This document shows, piece by piece, positions 11,641-23,204 of a DNA stretch of 64,000 nucleotides. Source of the DNA: Cycas panzhihuaensis (Eukaryota; Cycadophyta); assembly GCA_023213395.1 (NCBI GenBank), contig CM041465.1, forward strand, positions 8,928,001 through 8,992,000, written 5' to 3'. The position numbers and the translations under genes are program-made. Each line of letters begins with the position of its first letter. Position 1 is the first letter of the stretch. Below the pieces are notes generated by a model. The model searched no databases and was not told the origin of the DNA. It saw nothing but the letters and a program-made list of their open reading frames with translations.

Positions 11641-13560
11641 GGGTAAAGTTATCAGAATCCTCCTTGGAGGGTTTGGTTTGAAAGGGGATGTTGTCCCCCC
11701 ATCATTTGGTGAGAGGATACAAATCCCACATTCGAAGGGGCATGCACAAGAGCAGATGGGTGTGACAAACCCATTCCTCCTTGAGGAAATGCTCCTTGTT
11801 GGAAAGGAGCTTGAGGGAAAATGCCTTGGGAGGGGGCTAGCCCTCCTTACAAAGGTATAATATGAGGTGCAACACAGGATGATGGAAAAGAGGGGTGAGG
11901 GACCATATTTTGCCCATATAGGTCGCCTGTGGGTGGTGCGACCCCATATGGGTGTAAAGGGTCTATCCCATAAGTAGGAAGGGAGTTCCCTTTACTGTGG
12001 CCCCATAGTTGAGAGGTGTAACTGGGAGGCACATAGAGAGAAGAATCCCTAGGTTGGTGTTAAGAGTGTGGGGGGGTAGGCCCCACATGACTAGAAGTAA
12101 GGGGACACACAGGTCCCCTAGGTCTAGTAGGCGGTGGATAGACTATGGTCAGAGGAGGAATGGTCATTTGACTAGATGGGGGCATGCTTAACCTGAGTTG
12201 GGAAGAAGGCACACCTTGGGTAGTCCCCAAGTAACACAAACCATGAGGAGAAGAAGATGAAATGAGAGGTAGGCTCATTGTGGGTAGGGAAGTCAAATGG
12301 GATGAGCAAGGCAAAGGAGATATATAAGAAGGAAGCACAATGCTTCGTAAGATGTTCTCAAACCACTTAGGGTGTGGTTGGAGATGGGCAACATGGAAAC
12401 ATTAGCTAAGGGCTTCTACTACATCAATGGGAGGGGTATCTGCCTAATCGTAAGAGGTGGACGGAATTTCATATGAAGCAGACCCTATAGGGTAATCCTC
12501 ATGAGAATCATGATTGTGGTGGTGAAACTCCAGAGGGGGTGAAGGCTCTACTTCAGGAGTAGAGAGATGGTAGGATTATGGGTGTTGCTGGTCACCCAGA
12601 TAAAAGATATGATCTTTACTCCCTTGGGTAGACCCTTGGAAGGAAGTAGAAAGTTGGAGCGAATAAGACACATAAATATGGTATGCCCAATTTGAGAGAG
12701 ATCCATCCATAATCAAATCAGGATTCGATGTAGGAAGGGATTGATATGAAGAGTCTTCCAACAGTAGAGGTAGACCTCGTAAGCGACGTGAGAATCATCG
12801 CATACAAGTTCTGCCTATGGGTTGAAAGAAAGGAGAGATAAAGTGGTATACACATTGGGGCTGCCCAACAAAACCAAAAAGGAGAGCTACTAAGAGGAAG
12901 TAGTACCAACAGGAAGGGGGAAAGAATGATTCCCTTACTAGCAGGTTCCCAGTATGGTCTCTAGTGGAATCACATCTATGGGATGGTAACCACACTTAGT
13001 TAGGATTGGGTTAATCAACGAAGGGTTTCAGACTCTAAAGTCAATCTGGCAAGTGAGAGAGATCACCTGCATAGGGCGTTCGTGCATCAAAATATAGGTT
13101 TGGGACCCACGAATGATGCACAACTCCCTTCTAGGTAACTCGATTTTGGTTTTGAGGGTAGCAAGAGCGATGGATATCCTCAGTTTCTTGAGTAACCTAA
13201 AGAAGTAAGTCCCCCCACCCTTGGATGACTGAAAGGGAGAGGTAAGACCAAATGAGAGAATGAATCCTCGTAAAAAATAGAGGGATATGAATGGGATGTA
13301 TTCAGATAAAAGATGCGAGAGCTAGACACTTGTAAGAATGGAGTTGGGTAACCACCTCATATGTGAGACTGACCCAAAGAAGGGGATGTCAAGGCTACCT
13401 AACTAGTGTAGGTGTGATGGGATTAGAAGAGAATATCCTAGAGGAAAAATCCTCCTTAGGCTAACCCACCCAAAGTGAGTTTATGGGATAAGAGGCAATA
13501 GCGGAAGAGGCTTCTACCATCTTATGTATAAAGGGTTTGACCTTCTATGTGTGATGATGA
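11641..13560 (-). pseudogene. Gypsy B gag N-terminal low-complexity region
   Basis: Minus-strand pieces at 11847-12032, 12060-12338, 12576-12761 and 12718-12909 translate to Pro/Ser/Leu-rich sequence (for example SSPHGLCYLGTTQGVP) with no folded domain recognisable to me. The position upstream of the capsid region suggests the N-terminal extension of gag. G+C is close to half here. The start codon and the real N-terminus cannot be fixed. Confidence 0.4.
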
Positions 13561-15890
13561 AGTGACATGTAAGTTGTTAAGTTTGTTGCAAATAGGAGAC
13601 AAAAGACATAAAAATAGTAAATATGCTATTGTTTACTCTCAAATGCAAAATCTCACTCTCTTTTTATTTTTAAAAGGGAGTAAAAGAGGGCAATCCACAC
13701 AAGTGTAAATGTGCGTGTAAGAGATGTAAGGCCAAAAGGAGATACATGCAATCAAGTAAGAAAGCAAAAGGATATGGTTCCTATTCCATGTTCTTTCCTA
13801 GAAGCATGAGCATAACATGCATATGCAAGTAGTAGATGCAAACTTGTTTCTTTTCTCTTTTTCCTTTTTATGTTTCACCTATGCAAATAAATAAGCTTAA
13901 AACAAAAAGGAAAGAGCTACAAAGAGAAAAGAATGGTGTACCTGGAAGACTGTGCAGCTGAATAAGGACATTCTCTTATGTTGCACTTGCTCTCTTTTTT
14001 CATTTCCCCACATGTGAGAAACATAGAGCAATAGTGTTGGGGCTTCCTTACCTTCCCTAAACTAAAAGGAAAAGGCAAAAAAAAAGGAAAGGAAAGGACT
14101 ATGCAAAGACATAAATGATAAGGGAAAAGAATGAGGGAGACGTACCTGGATTGATGCGTTTCTTTCTTCTCTATGTGTAATGTAGTGAAACATGCAATTA
14201 AAGAGTACTCCCCCTTTCCTAAGGGGCTACTAGGATGCCAAGTATATATGTATATACGTATATGCAAAGTGCACAAAAATAATACAAGTACTTCAATCAA
14301 AGTAAACTTTTAGCTAAGAAACAATCTCCAACCTCCTCAATGCAAGCAAGATAAGATAAAAGGATGGGGGATGGTTAGCCTCGGAATGGATAACCCTCCA
14401 ATGCACACACCTCCACGCTATCCAAGCACATAAACAACAGATCTAGACAGTCTAATAGTAACAAAACATGTGGGAGATAGGTTGCACAAAGGTTATAAAT
14501 GTTACCGACATTGCAAAGGCTACGATGTACAACGTTTGTAACTTAAGGCTAAGCCAACATCCAAAAGTGACATATGGTACGACTAAGGGTTGGAAACTCT
14601 ACCCATGTAAGGCGCCCAGGCCTAAAACTAGCATAGAAATGGGCTGCATACACTAACATCGGTGATGGCCTCTCTTCTAAGAGCTCTCTGGTAGCCCAAA
14701 GGTGGCACAAAAGAGGAAGAGGAAAAGGGAAGAAGGGGGTTTCCCTTGAGGAGTAGGCCTTGTTCGGTGCAAAACCTATCTTAGCTCCTTTCTTTCACCC
14801 TTTTGGGACCTCTCCTCCTAGCCTCCTTAGAGAAACCAAGAGAGAGCATGAAGGTAGAGAGGATAAACAAGGAAAAAATAAAGGGGATGCCTCATGTACT
14901 TGATGGGAAAACTAAGAAAAAAAAAGATATATAGGGTATTCTAATCTCTTTTAGGAGAACTAAAAGGAATAAAATAAAATATAAATGGAATAGTACCTGC
15001 TATGGGTGGATTAGTAGTAGATCTACCTGAGAAAATGGTAGAGAAAGGCAGTCATGTGAGGTTTGCAAGTGGGTTCCTGTGTAAGCTATGAAACTTAAAG
15101 GAGAAACCTAATGAAATATGATTCTTGTGCATGGAAGTGAGACTTGGAGTGCATCCTTACTTGGAGAAGCTTTGTCTCAAGCTTACTACTATAGATCTAA
15201 GTTGCAGAGGGTAGATCTCAGGCTGGGACACCGATATGCTAGATGTTACAGGGCATTCCTGCAAAAAATCACCTGTGAAAGTAAAAGAGAAGAGGAGAAA
15301 ATATGGAATAAGAGGAAGAAATGAAGTCTTTTTTGGGCTTAATACCTAACCCTATCTCAATTGGACAATTAGGGTTAGGCTAAGACTCAAGATATAACTT
15401 AGCCATATGGCAATTTCACCAAAAATGTGAAATTTACCATGGTAGATTTTTTAAAAAAATGTTTTATGATAGTCACCCTGCGATAAACTTTACGATACTA
15501 CAAAGTTCACTGTGGTACCGCAACATTTATCGCAGTTCAGTGACAGAATAAAAAACAAAAGGAGAAGAGGGAACTAGGAGCCCTAAAGGAAGGTACCCCA
15601 GGCCTAAGAAGGCCTAACCCTTTATCCAAGTGGCTTGGGATAGTCATAAGGAAGAGATGACCTATACCGGATGGGGCATCAGAGAGATAGGGTTCCCAAG
15701 AAGCTGGCAAATGGATAGAAATATATCAATCACACCTAGCAAAGCACTAAGAGATATGATGTGGCAATGGGGGTATGAATGGATCACACGGGCTAGTTGG
15801 TACTTGGGACAACATAGAGTTACGTAGGAGGGTTGTGGAGTGCCATTGGGATACATGTCCCACAATTGTCATAGGCTAGAATAGTGTCAA
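13561..15890. other. Non-coding sequence upstream of gypsy B; possible leader and LTR
   Basis: About 2.3 kb without a recognisable protein. Its position upstream (in minus orientation) of gypsy B's gag suggests leader followed by LTR, but I could not find a matching LTR or a PBS to prove it. Open frames at 13917-14300 (minus, 127 codons), 14468-14656 and 15118-15324 have no motif and look fortuitous. The stretch 15430-15545 holds an inverted repeat, listed separately. Confidence 0.4.
15472..15544. repeat. Imperfect inverted repeat
   Basis: Left arm gtcaccctgcgataaa (15472-15487) pairs with right arm tttatcgcagttcagtgac (15526-15544), allowing a 3-base bulge, around a loop of about 38 bp. A 10 bp palindrome, taccatggta, lies just upstream near 15435. 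No terminator context or mobile-element coding accompanies it. Confidence 0.5.
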
Positions 15891-16133
15891 GCAATATGAT
15901 CAAGCAATGCATGCAAGATGATTACTTAAATTTATCAAGCAGTCATGCAGTGAAAATTGATACTTCAATTTACCTTTCTGAAGAAGTGACAAAGGTAAAG
16001 GATAGAAGCATACCTGCACTTACCTGAGTCAACTTGCCAAAACCCATTCCCGGTAGTTGGGAAACAAGTATCAATCTTACATAAACCTCTTTAAGGAGTT
16101 TCACAAAGTCTTTATATGGTCTAATGATGATAT

Positions 16134-16219
16134 TGTTGGAGTGTATGACATTAACTATCATGAGGAAGTCCTCTTCTGAAATCACTACGGGGATTTTGGT
16201 GTAATGGCAACCCATGACA
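16134..16219 (+). repeat. TRIM 5' LTR
   Basis: 86 bp, starting tgttggagtg and ending cccatgaca. The pair to 16371-16456, about 84 per cent identical by hand count. Confidence 0.9.
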
Positions 16220-16370
16220 AGTGGTATTAGAGTGACCAAGGTTCAAAACCAGTCACGTGTACTGTGGTAGAACACCTGAAGATGCATGAAGGTATTGGGG
16301 GTGGTGCCAAGGAATGTTGTGGTGGATATACATGCCGTGTAGGTACAACTAACTCCTCATGATAGGGGAG

Positions 16371-16456
16371 TGTTGGAGCGTGTGATGCTAACTATCACGA
16401 GGAAGTCCTCTTCCCAAATCACCCTAGGGCTTTTGGTGTAATGACAACCCATGACA
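16371..16456 (+). repeat. TRIM 3' LTR
   Basis: 86 bp, starting tgttggagcg directly after the purine tract and ending cccatgaca directly before the gatat target duplication. Confidence 0.9.
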
Positions 16457-17240
16457 GATATACCTAGCATGGACCCAAACATTATTATTTATAATGTTCT
16501 TACTTGTCTTGATGCTCATCCTACCAAATAAAAATAAAGACTTGTAAAACCCCAATCATTCTTTCTTACTAAAAATGGAATAAAAATGATTTTAAAGATA
16601 AAATTCATTTATTCCATCGATTATCCTAAATGGGTTTTGAATATTGTTCCTATTATAAAGAAAATTAGAACTATTCAGGTTTGTATTAACTTTCATTAAC
16701 TTAACAAAGCATGTTCCTAAAGATAATTATCTTTTACCATTTATTGACACAATTATCAATTATATTATTAGTTTTGCACTCATGTCTTTAATAGATAATT
16801 TTTCTGCTCATAACTAAATTTATCTAGCTAAAAAGACTAGATAAAAACTTTATTTACTACTCCTTGGGGTACCTATGCTTATTGTGTTATTCCACTTGGG
16901 TTTATCAATACTAGTGCAATATATTAATGAGTAATGATAATTGTATTTCATGATCTTATTTCTTATAATTTAGTAAATATATATGATGATCTAAATGGAT
17001 GATCTCATAAGCCTTCTAATCACATACATAATTTAAGATTGATATTTGAAAAATGTATAAATATCTAATCCATCTAAATCTTGTCAAGTGTATGTTTGGT
17101 ATTATTACCAAAAAAACCCTTAGATTTATTATGAATATGCATAGCATTAGCATTGATCTTGATAAATTTAGAGCTATCTTAGACATGCCACCTCCTACAA
17201 TGGTTACCTAAATAAAATCTTTTTGGGTAGAATTAGGTAC
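16457..17240 (+). pseudogene. Gypsy C reverse transcriptase
   Basis: Plus-strand translation shows YPKWVLNIVPIIKK, VCINF, LNKACPKDNYLLPFIDTIIN, MSLIDNFSAHN and, after about 60 residues, a degraded catalytic region (VNIYDDL where VEVYVDDM is usual). A further stretch reads LVKCMFGI and IDLDKFRAILDMPPP. This is a full gypsy RT in order, split by several stop codons and small shifts, clearly dead. It follows the TRIM. Confidence 0.8.
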
Positions 17241-17960
17241 TTGCATCATTTCATAGTCGACCTTACTTCAAAAGCTCAACCTTTAAATTGACTTTATCAT
17301 AAAAATGTTCCATTTATTTGGAAATATACTTGTTAGGAGGTTTTCAATTTTTTTTTTAAAAATCTTATGTAAGCCCTAGTTTTTCAAGGGATTTCATCCT
17401 CTATATAGCTACTTCAAACTTATCAATATCAGAAGTACTTTTATAACTTAATAATTCTAAACAAGAATGTGTCATTTATTATATTAGTAAACTTCTTCTT
17501 AATCTTGAATTAACCTTTCCTAAGATCAGATGACAATGTCTTGCTATAGTCTTTATTGTCAAAAGGTTATGGTATTATATATTATTTTCCCATGCTAAGG
17601 TGATGGAAAATTATTATCCTTTAAAATGTTTACTTAGCATACCTAATATCTTTAGTCATATCAAAAATAGGTCACTCTTCTCTAAGAATTTAATCCTATA
17701 ATTTGTTTAACTAAAGCAAGCAAAAGAATGGTAATAGCAGAACATATTATTGATATGCCTATATCAGAGAAAGAGGTTGTTTAAACTTTTGATGACTCTT
17801 TGCCATATGAGTATATTTAACTCTTAGATACTAATTCAAAATGGTATTTCAATGTAATTATATATCTTTAGAACAAACTTATAAGAGAAACTTAACTCAA
17901 GAAGAAAATCAACAAATTTGTCTACTTTCTTCATGTTATATTATTTTAGATGATGAATTA
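17241..17960 (+). pseudogene. Gypsy C RNase H
   Basis: Weakly conserved. It includes KLNL-IDF near 17280, CLAIVFIVKRLWYYIL near 17540 (usual wording CLALVFAVQKLRHYLL) and LLSIPNIFSHIKNRSLFS near 17640 (RNase H tail), with many stops. Its position between RT and integrase supports the call more than sequence identity does. Confidence 0.6.
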
Positions 17961-18850
17961 TATTATTGAATTCGAGATGTAATTCTTCTTAGGTGTGTTC
18001 CTAAAATTGAATATCAAAGAATATTGAATAATTATCACTTAGTGATTTATGGTGCTCATTTTTTCAGTCATTATATGGTGGCAAAGATTATAAGAGTTGG
18101 CTATTATTGGCCAATATTATTTTTTGATGCATATTTATTCATTTGTCATTGCCCAAACTGTCAAATCTTTAGTAACCAAATTTTGAATCCACCCTATTTA
18201 TTACATTTAGTTACTTCTTTTGGTCTACTTGCCAAATGGGGTCTAAATTTTATTGGTCCATTTAATCCACTATCCTTAAGTAGACATAAGTTCATTATTA
18301 TAGCTATCAATTACTTTACTAAATTGGTAGAGGCAATGTTTATTTTTAAAGTTGATAAAATATATGACTACCCTATTCCTCTTTAACCAAATTATTTATA
18401 GATTTAGAATGTGTAATACTTTTATATCTGATCAAGGAATCCATTTTATTAATAATGTAGTTTAGGATACCTTTGTTAAACTAGGCATTGATCATGTAAT
18501 ATCATCCTCATATTATCTTAAAGCAAATAGACAAGTTAAAGCATTTAATAAAATTTTGTTAAAAATCCTTTATAAAATAATAAATACTTTGAAAAGAGAT
18601 TGGTGTTTGCAAATCTATCCTATATTATAGGCCTATTATACCATGAATAAAATTATTAGGGGTTATTTCCCTTTTCATATAGTGTATTGTGTTGAAGTAA
18701 ATTTTCCAATCAAAATTAAAATACCCTCATTATGCATTATTTTGTGCAATAGTTTGCCTAACTCTAAGATCTTAGAATCTCCTCTTTTTGATATTAAGCA
18801 ATTAGTTGAGCATAGGTTGTTAGCTTGTCAAAACCTTGAAGTAAAATAAA
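17961..18850 (+). pseudogene. Gypsy C integrase
   Basis: An open piece at 18024-18386 carries the zinc-binding part (YHLVIYGAHF, later CHCPNCQIFSNQ) and the start of the catalytic core (KWGLNFIGPFNPLS, YFTKLVEAM). The next piece has the second acidic block (FISDQGIHFINN, near 18425), and 18643-18849 has the C-terminal part (ESPLFDIKQLVEHRLLACQN). Integrase would insert the cDNA. The pieces are separated by stop codons and at least one frame change. Confidence 0.8.
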
Positions 18851-19099
18851 AACAAGTAAAAGGTTTTTATGATAGGTCAATTCAATTTCAAATATTCCAA
18901 ATTAGTGAAAAGGTTTTAAGATATGATTCCTTTTTGGATAGAGTTAGACATAAATTAAACTCAACCTAGATTAGTCCATTTATTGTTAAACATATTCCTT
19001 AAATTGGATTTTATTATTTATTAATATTAACATGTGTTAAACTGATTAATCTTGTAAATGCTTCTCATCTACAAGCTTATTATTGATACTTTAAGGGGT
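18851..19099 (+). pseudogene. Gypsy C integrase C-terminal tail and purine tract
   Basis: GFYDRSIQFQIFQISEKVLRY near 18862 and SPFIVKHIP near 18970 are the usual C-terminal integrase wording (beta-barrel region). The polypurine tract ttaaggggt at 19091-19099 ends the internal region. Confidence 0.65.
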
Positions 19100-20221
19100 T
19101 GTTAGCATTATATAGTTATGTTGTTTCGTATTAGCATTTTATTTTTTATATCTATCATTGCCACTTATTTCAAAGGTTGTGTGAATGATTTTCTTTAAAG
19201 TTATATTGCCTATTTATCCTTCAAAATTTTATTAAAATAAATAAATAAAACTTTTTAAAAATGAGAACTTACCTCTTGATTTGAAAATAACCCTTCTTTA
19301 TACTTTATTTGTATTTTCATGCATTTAGAGTACTTTCCTTAGTTTTTACAATTTTTATCTAAAGAACTGATGTTTCCATAATATCATTGGTCCTACTCTC
19401 TACTTTTTAGCTACAATTGAGTATTTGGATCTCTTTTTAAAGGCACACATATTATTTTTCTAATTATCTATGGATTTTGATATCTCTTCGAGGGCATTCC
19501 CCAATGGGATATTCACATCCCTTACTTTTACTTTTTAAGATTAGCATATTATTTATACATAACGATTTACCTTATACTTAGATTTATCCTTTTTGCTACA
19601 AAAATGTTTAACCTTGGTTTTTTTAAATACTATCTTGATTGACATTGATTTCCTTCTATTAGCCCACATTTGCATACATAAAGTTTTTGCCTTAGTACTT
19701 TGACCAGGTTTCTTTATCACCATTATGTTTGTCATTGAGCTTTAGACTATTCATATTAATGGTGCATCCCATGGAAATCTGAGTCCATCCACCACTAGCT
19801 AGATTATCTAAGACTCTAATGAAGATCTCTTTGATTGGAAGATATTTAAATCAAACTATTAACCACTTGGTTGAGTTTGAAGCTACTATTATTGCCTTGT
19901 GATCTATCATTTCTTTGCATGTGTAGCATGTTATCCATTACTCAAATTGATAATTATTAGTTAGTCAAGTTGTTAGTAGTTGTGTACACATAATCCTACT
20001 TCAGTTTCTACTCTATGTTATATCTACTATTTGGCTCTTTTTTTTATTCTATGCTACCATATATATCTTTCACTTACAAAATTATGAAGTAGATTACTTA
20101 ACAAATATATTTCTTAATGCCCTTTTGTAGACTTTTATCTAATTAGTTAAGTGTACATAGTGGCTTACATGTGATTTTTATTTTATTTTAGTTTACCTAC
20201 TTTCTATTTTTAGAGGCTAAG
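19100..20221 (+). repeat. Putative 3' LTR of gypsy C (end not fixed)
   Basis: It begins tgttagcattatatag immediately after the purine tract, as a 3' LTR should. The partner LTR is not in the window, so the right edge cannot be set. The 3' limit given is simply where the LTR of copia D seems to start. The interval is AT-rich and holds no recognisable gene. A 60-codon minus-strand frame at 19553-19735 has no motif. Confidence 0.45.
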
Positions 20222-20761
20222 TGATACTATTTTAGGAATAGTCCTAGAATTCTCTCCCTCCATTAAGCATTAAAATAGTTAAGTTAAAGAATTCTTAGGA
20301 CTTAAAGCTAATTCCCTTCCCCATAAATCATACCTAATTCATGAGGTTTGGTCAGTCACCTTTATAAAAAACGCATCGTTAAAACATTGTAATATCTCAT
20401 CCATTTCTTCTCATTTATGTAAATTCATGTTTATAATATATTAATGGACCCTTGATGTAATTTAATCATATTAGATAGTGAGGTCAGGTCCACCTCTTGT
20501 GCCGTTAATTCATCCTATCCCATTGCATTGTAATCTTGGTGAATGACTATAAATATTGCCCCGCACCTTTGTACTTCATATATTGGATTCTGATTAATAC
20601 AAAATCTCTACCTGAGAGAGAGCCTACGGTGTGGTGAATTCACTCATACTATTGAAAGATCATATGTCTTGCTTATTTTCTTAATTTATTGAATATTTAT
20701 CAATATTTTACTTATTGTACTTGAATCAGGGTACATGTATTTAGATCCTATTATTCTCACA
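20222..20761 (+). repeat. Copia D 5' LTR
   Basis: The right edge is firm: it ends ctcaca against the PBS. The left edge at tgatactatt is the best TG start but unproven without a second LTR. TATA box tataaatat at 20548-20556. Confidence 0.6.
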
Positions 20762-20773
20762 TGGTATCAGAGC
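20762..20773 (+). other. Primer-binding site, initiator tRNA-Met
   Basis: Exact tggtatcagagc directly after the LTR. Confidence 0.85.
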
Positions 20774-22352
20774 TTGTATGTGCCTGATTTAAAAGTATTT
20801 TGATTATTTTAGTTGATTTTACTCTAATTCCTTCATGTTCTTTGGCAAATCTAAGGTTTTATGCAGTGTTGGAGCTCATACACAACTGGTTGTAAGAGAT
20901 TTTAGCCTCCAACAATAGATTTTAAAGCTCATTTACATACATTTGGGGTTTTACTTAGTTTTGTTAAAGAAAACATGTGAAAATTCATATTTTTTACTTG
21001 TTGCAACCATATTGATGATGATTATTACTTACTGGAGCATTACTAGGGTTTGTAGTAGGCCCGCACCCATTTCTAGTGCCTGATAAAGGAGCATCCTAGA
21101 GTTTTTTTTTTGCTATTTTTGGCTTTATTCTTCTTTGTATGGTCTACAAAGAACCCTAGATTTCCACAGTTTTGTTCTCCTAAATACAACCATTTTTTTC
21201 AAAAATTCCAGTTCTATTGGGTACCCCTTTTCTAAAATTTCATCTCATTCTAAGTCCATTTAATCCTCTCTTAGGGTTTTTCATTCCTTCTTTAGTCACC
21301 GGTATTTGCACACAAGTCACATAAACCTCAAAAAAGGTACATGTGTTATTTCTACAATATCTCTACAACCATTTATCAAATTTGTGAATCGTCTAAAGTG
21401 TCAAAATTTTAATTTAGAGCTCTACAATTTGAAATTAAATTTACCTAGATTTGGAGCTGATTTGATGGAGATATTTACTTCTCAAGTTGACCTTTATGTT
21501 CAAGCTATTTGAGCTTTATTTTTTAAGATTTGAAGGTATTTTTTTATTTTATTGAGGTTCTTTTGCTAGAATAGGTTGTGGCTTATCATTTTTAGCTATT
21601 CAATTTTGATATTTAAGGCTAATAAGTGCTTAGTGATGTCTTATGTGTAGTTATTACTCTTAGAAGGTTGAAAAAGTTAACTCTCAAAAGCTTGGCCCAT
21701 CAAGAGTATTCTAAACCTACCCTTGTCATTTTAATTTATTTTTTCCTTTTTTTTTATTTTATTTATTACATTAAAAAGAACCTCTTATATGAAAGAAACT
21801 CACTTAAAAAATTAAATTTTCATATTAAAAAGATAACTCCTAAATTAAACCCTCATTTCCATCCTTGCAAGGGAAACAGTTAGGACCCCTAAAGTTACCA
21901 CCACGCATACGCCCTTGGCCTACTCATATTGGATGAGGAATGTCATTGGCTATAAGGTGTAATATGTGGTAGGCTGAGGAGGAGACCATATCTTTTGGAG
22001 TTTGGAGACCAGGCTAGACCCAAGGGGTGAGTGCCTTGGTTAGTAAGTTCCCACTACTAGACCTATCATTTGGCATAAGATCAACGTAGGTGGGGAAACA
22101 AATCAGGCAGGTCTTAGGACCTTCTTAGTAGCCAACATATTGTGGTATATCAAGCCCTTGAACTCACATATCGATATATTGGGTCCCTAGTTTTCCACTT
22201 GTGGGAAGGTGCCATTAGATAGGATAGCAACTGAGAGATTTCCTAGAGACTCTTTGCCTTAGAATCCTAGATTAGAAGCCACTTAGGTAGATTAGTACCT
22301 CATCATACAAAAATTTAAAAACATTAAAAAAAAAAACGAAAAAAAATCAAAC
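20774..22352 (+). other. Copia D leader, non-coding
   Basis: 1.6 kb between PBS and gag. T-rich to about 21880, then a more G+C-balanced part (21880-22270). Open frames at 21306-21512 and 21626-21883 show no motif. No gene is seen. Confidence 0.55.
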
Positions 22353-22904
22353 ATGGCATTACAAATGCTTCTTTCCAACAACATCAAACTCAATAGTATT
22401 AATAACTTTATATCTTAGAAAAATTAAGTCGATAACTTGCTTATTATGAATGAATATTAGGCCTATGTCAATGGGGATATGCGCATGCCTAAGCCCATAT
22501 AAGATCCAAATGATCCCACTAAAACTATTCCACCAGATCCTATAGCCTTAGCCAACTTTAAAGCTAAGGATAACATAGCATTATCCTTCCTCCACTTGGC
22601 AGTTGAAGACCAAGTAGATCAAAACATTAAAATAACACAATGCCCAAATGAAGCTTGGAACATACTTTGTTCACTCTATGAGAGGAAAGATGAATCTAGG
22701 TCTATTACTCTTAAGACTTACCTATTTGCCATGCCTTTTGTCAGAAACATTACAAATCATTTAACTAAAGTCCAAACTATTAGAAACCAATTAATTATCC
22801 TTAGTGAGCCACCTTCCAACCATGATCTAATCTCAAACATTATAAATATTTTACCTATTGAATACAACTCCTTTGTCTTTAAGTTACATGACTATTACAA
22901 TTAG
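22353..22904 (+). pseudogene. Copia D gag (UBN2-type)
   Basis: Frame from the ATG at 22353, in phase with the open piece 22596-22904. It has the copia gag wording: DPIALANFKAKDNIALSFL, then NEAWNILCSLYERKDES (consensus A-W-x2-L-x4-E) and later LTKVQTIRNQLIILSEP and IINILPIEYNSFV. Several stops lie in the N-terminal third. It is truncated after about 184 codons by the boundary with LTR H, so the zinc knuckle is lost. Copia gag forms the virus-like particle. Confidence 0.8.
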
Positions 22905-22907
22905 GAA

Positions 22908-23204
22908 TGCAATAATCACATCAAACCCTAATGATGAGTAAATGAATAAAGTAATAAAGTATAAAAGGATAAAGTCTATACAATAATAGATACAATGTGT
23001 AGAGAATTGGTTAAAACTCAATTGTGAACAATGAAGAGTACATACTTATAATACAAGATCACCACTAGTGAGAGAACCCCATTGGTCTACTTAGAGGTGG
23101 TACACATATCAAGGTGGCCCACAACTCTAATATAAAATACAAGGAATAGAGAGAGTTTACATAAGGTTAATGTAATTGGGTATTACACCTAACATTCTCC
23201 CCTG
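22908..23204 (-). repeat. Lone LTR H with polypurine tract, minus orientation
   Basis: Read on the minus strand, a purine tract (cagggga, 23195-23204) is followed by tgttaggtgtaatac and about 287 bp ending in attgca (22908). This is the 3' LTR end of a minus-strand element inserted into copia D gag. A matching 5' LTR is not visible, so it may be a truncated copy whose interior continues to higher coordinates. Confidence 0.55.

Larger units (their letters stand above)
7382..13560 (-). mobile_element. Gypsy B: truncated Ty3/gypsy element (gag-protease-RT-RNase H)
   Basis: Minus-strand gypsy polyprotein remains in the order gag (high coordinates), zinc knuckle, protease, RT, RNase H (low coordinates). 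The motif DNGSSVN and the RT wording resemble the Athila/Tat side of plant gypsy elements. No integrase follows RNase H: the element stops at about 7382 against another remnant. Much of the interval is visibly richer in G+C than its neighbours. Plus-strand open frames between 9100 and 12200 are shadows of this minus-strand coding sequence. No LTR could be delimited. Confidence 0.8.
16134..16456 (+). mobile_element. TRIM (terminal-repeat retrotransposon in miniature)
   Basis: A 323 bp element: 86 bp LTR (16134-16219), PBS tggtattagag from 16222, about 150 bp of non-coding interior, purine tract gataggggag (16361-16370) and a second 86 bp LTR (16371-16456). Both LTRs start tgttggag and end catgaca. 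They differ at about 14 of 86 positions. Flanking 5 bp are gatat (16129-16133) and gatat (16457-16461), a perfect TSD. It encodes no protein and must have been mobilised in trans. An 89-codon minus-strand frame at 15970-16239 is fortuitous. Confidence 0.92.
15900..19099 (+). mobile_element. Gypsy C: Ty3/gypsy pol remnant with TRIM insertion
   Basis: Plus-strand remains of a gypsy pol: protease-RT linker, RT, RNase H and integrase in the standard order, with stops throughout. The upstream edge is near 15900, and gag and protease are missing. The TRIM at 16134-16456 interrupts the linker just before RT. Removing it and one TSD copy lets the frame run from FHKVFIWSNDD straight into the PSMDPN region, matching the usual gypsy wording. 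A purine-rich tract at 19091-19099 marks the 3' end. Confidence 0.75.
20222..22907 (+). mobile_element. Copia D, 5' part
   Basis: LTR, PBS, long leader and gag of a plus-strand Ty1/copia element. It stops inside gag where the minus-strand LTR H begins at 22908. Its protease-integrase-RT part is not found in the window. Copia fragment J (25560-25951) has the right strand, but its LTR does not match. Confidence 0.7.

Noticed and set aside
9115-12191. Plus-strand open frames (9115-9363, 9544-9726, 10975-11199, 11043-11342, 11639-11860, 12009-12191)
   Set aside because: Shadows of the minus-strand gypsy B gag-pol, whose motifs are readable on the opposite strand.
13917-14300. 127-codon minus-strand frame
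   Set aside because: No recognisable motif, hydrophobic low-complexity composition, located in the presumed leader or LTR of gypsy B; most likely chance.
15970-16239. 89-codon minus-strand frame
   Set aside because: It crosses the boundary of the TRIM LTR and is antisense to the gypsy C linker, so it cannot be an ancestral gene.
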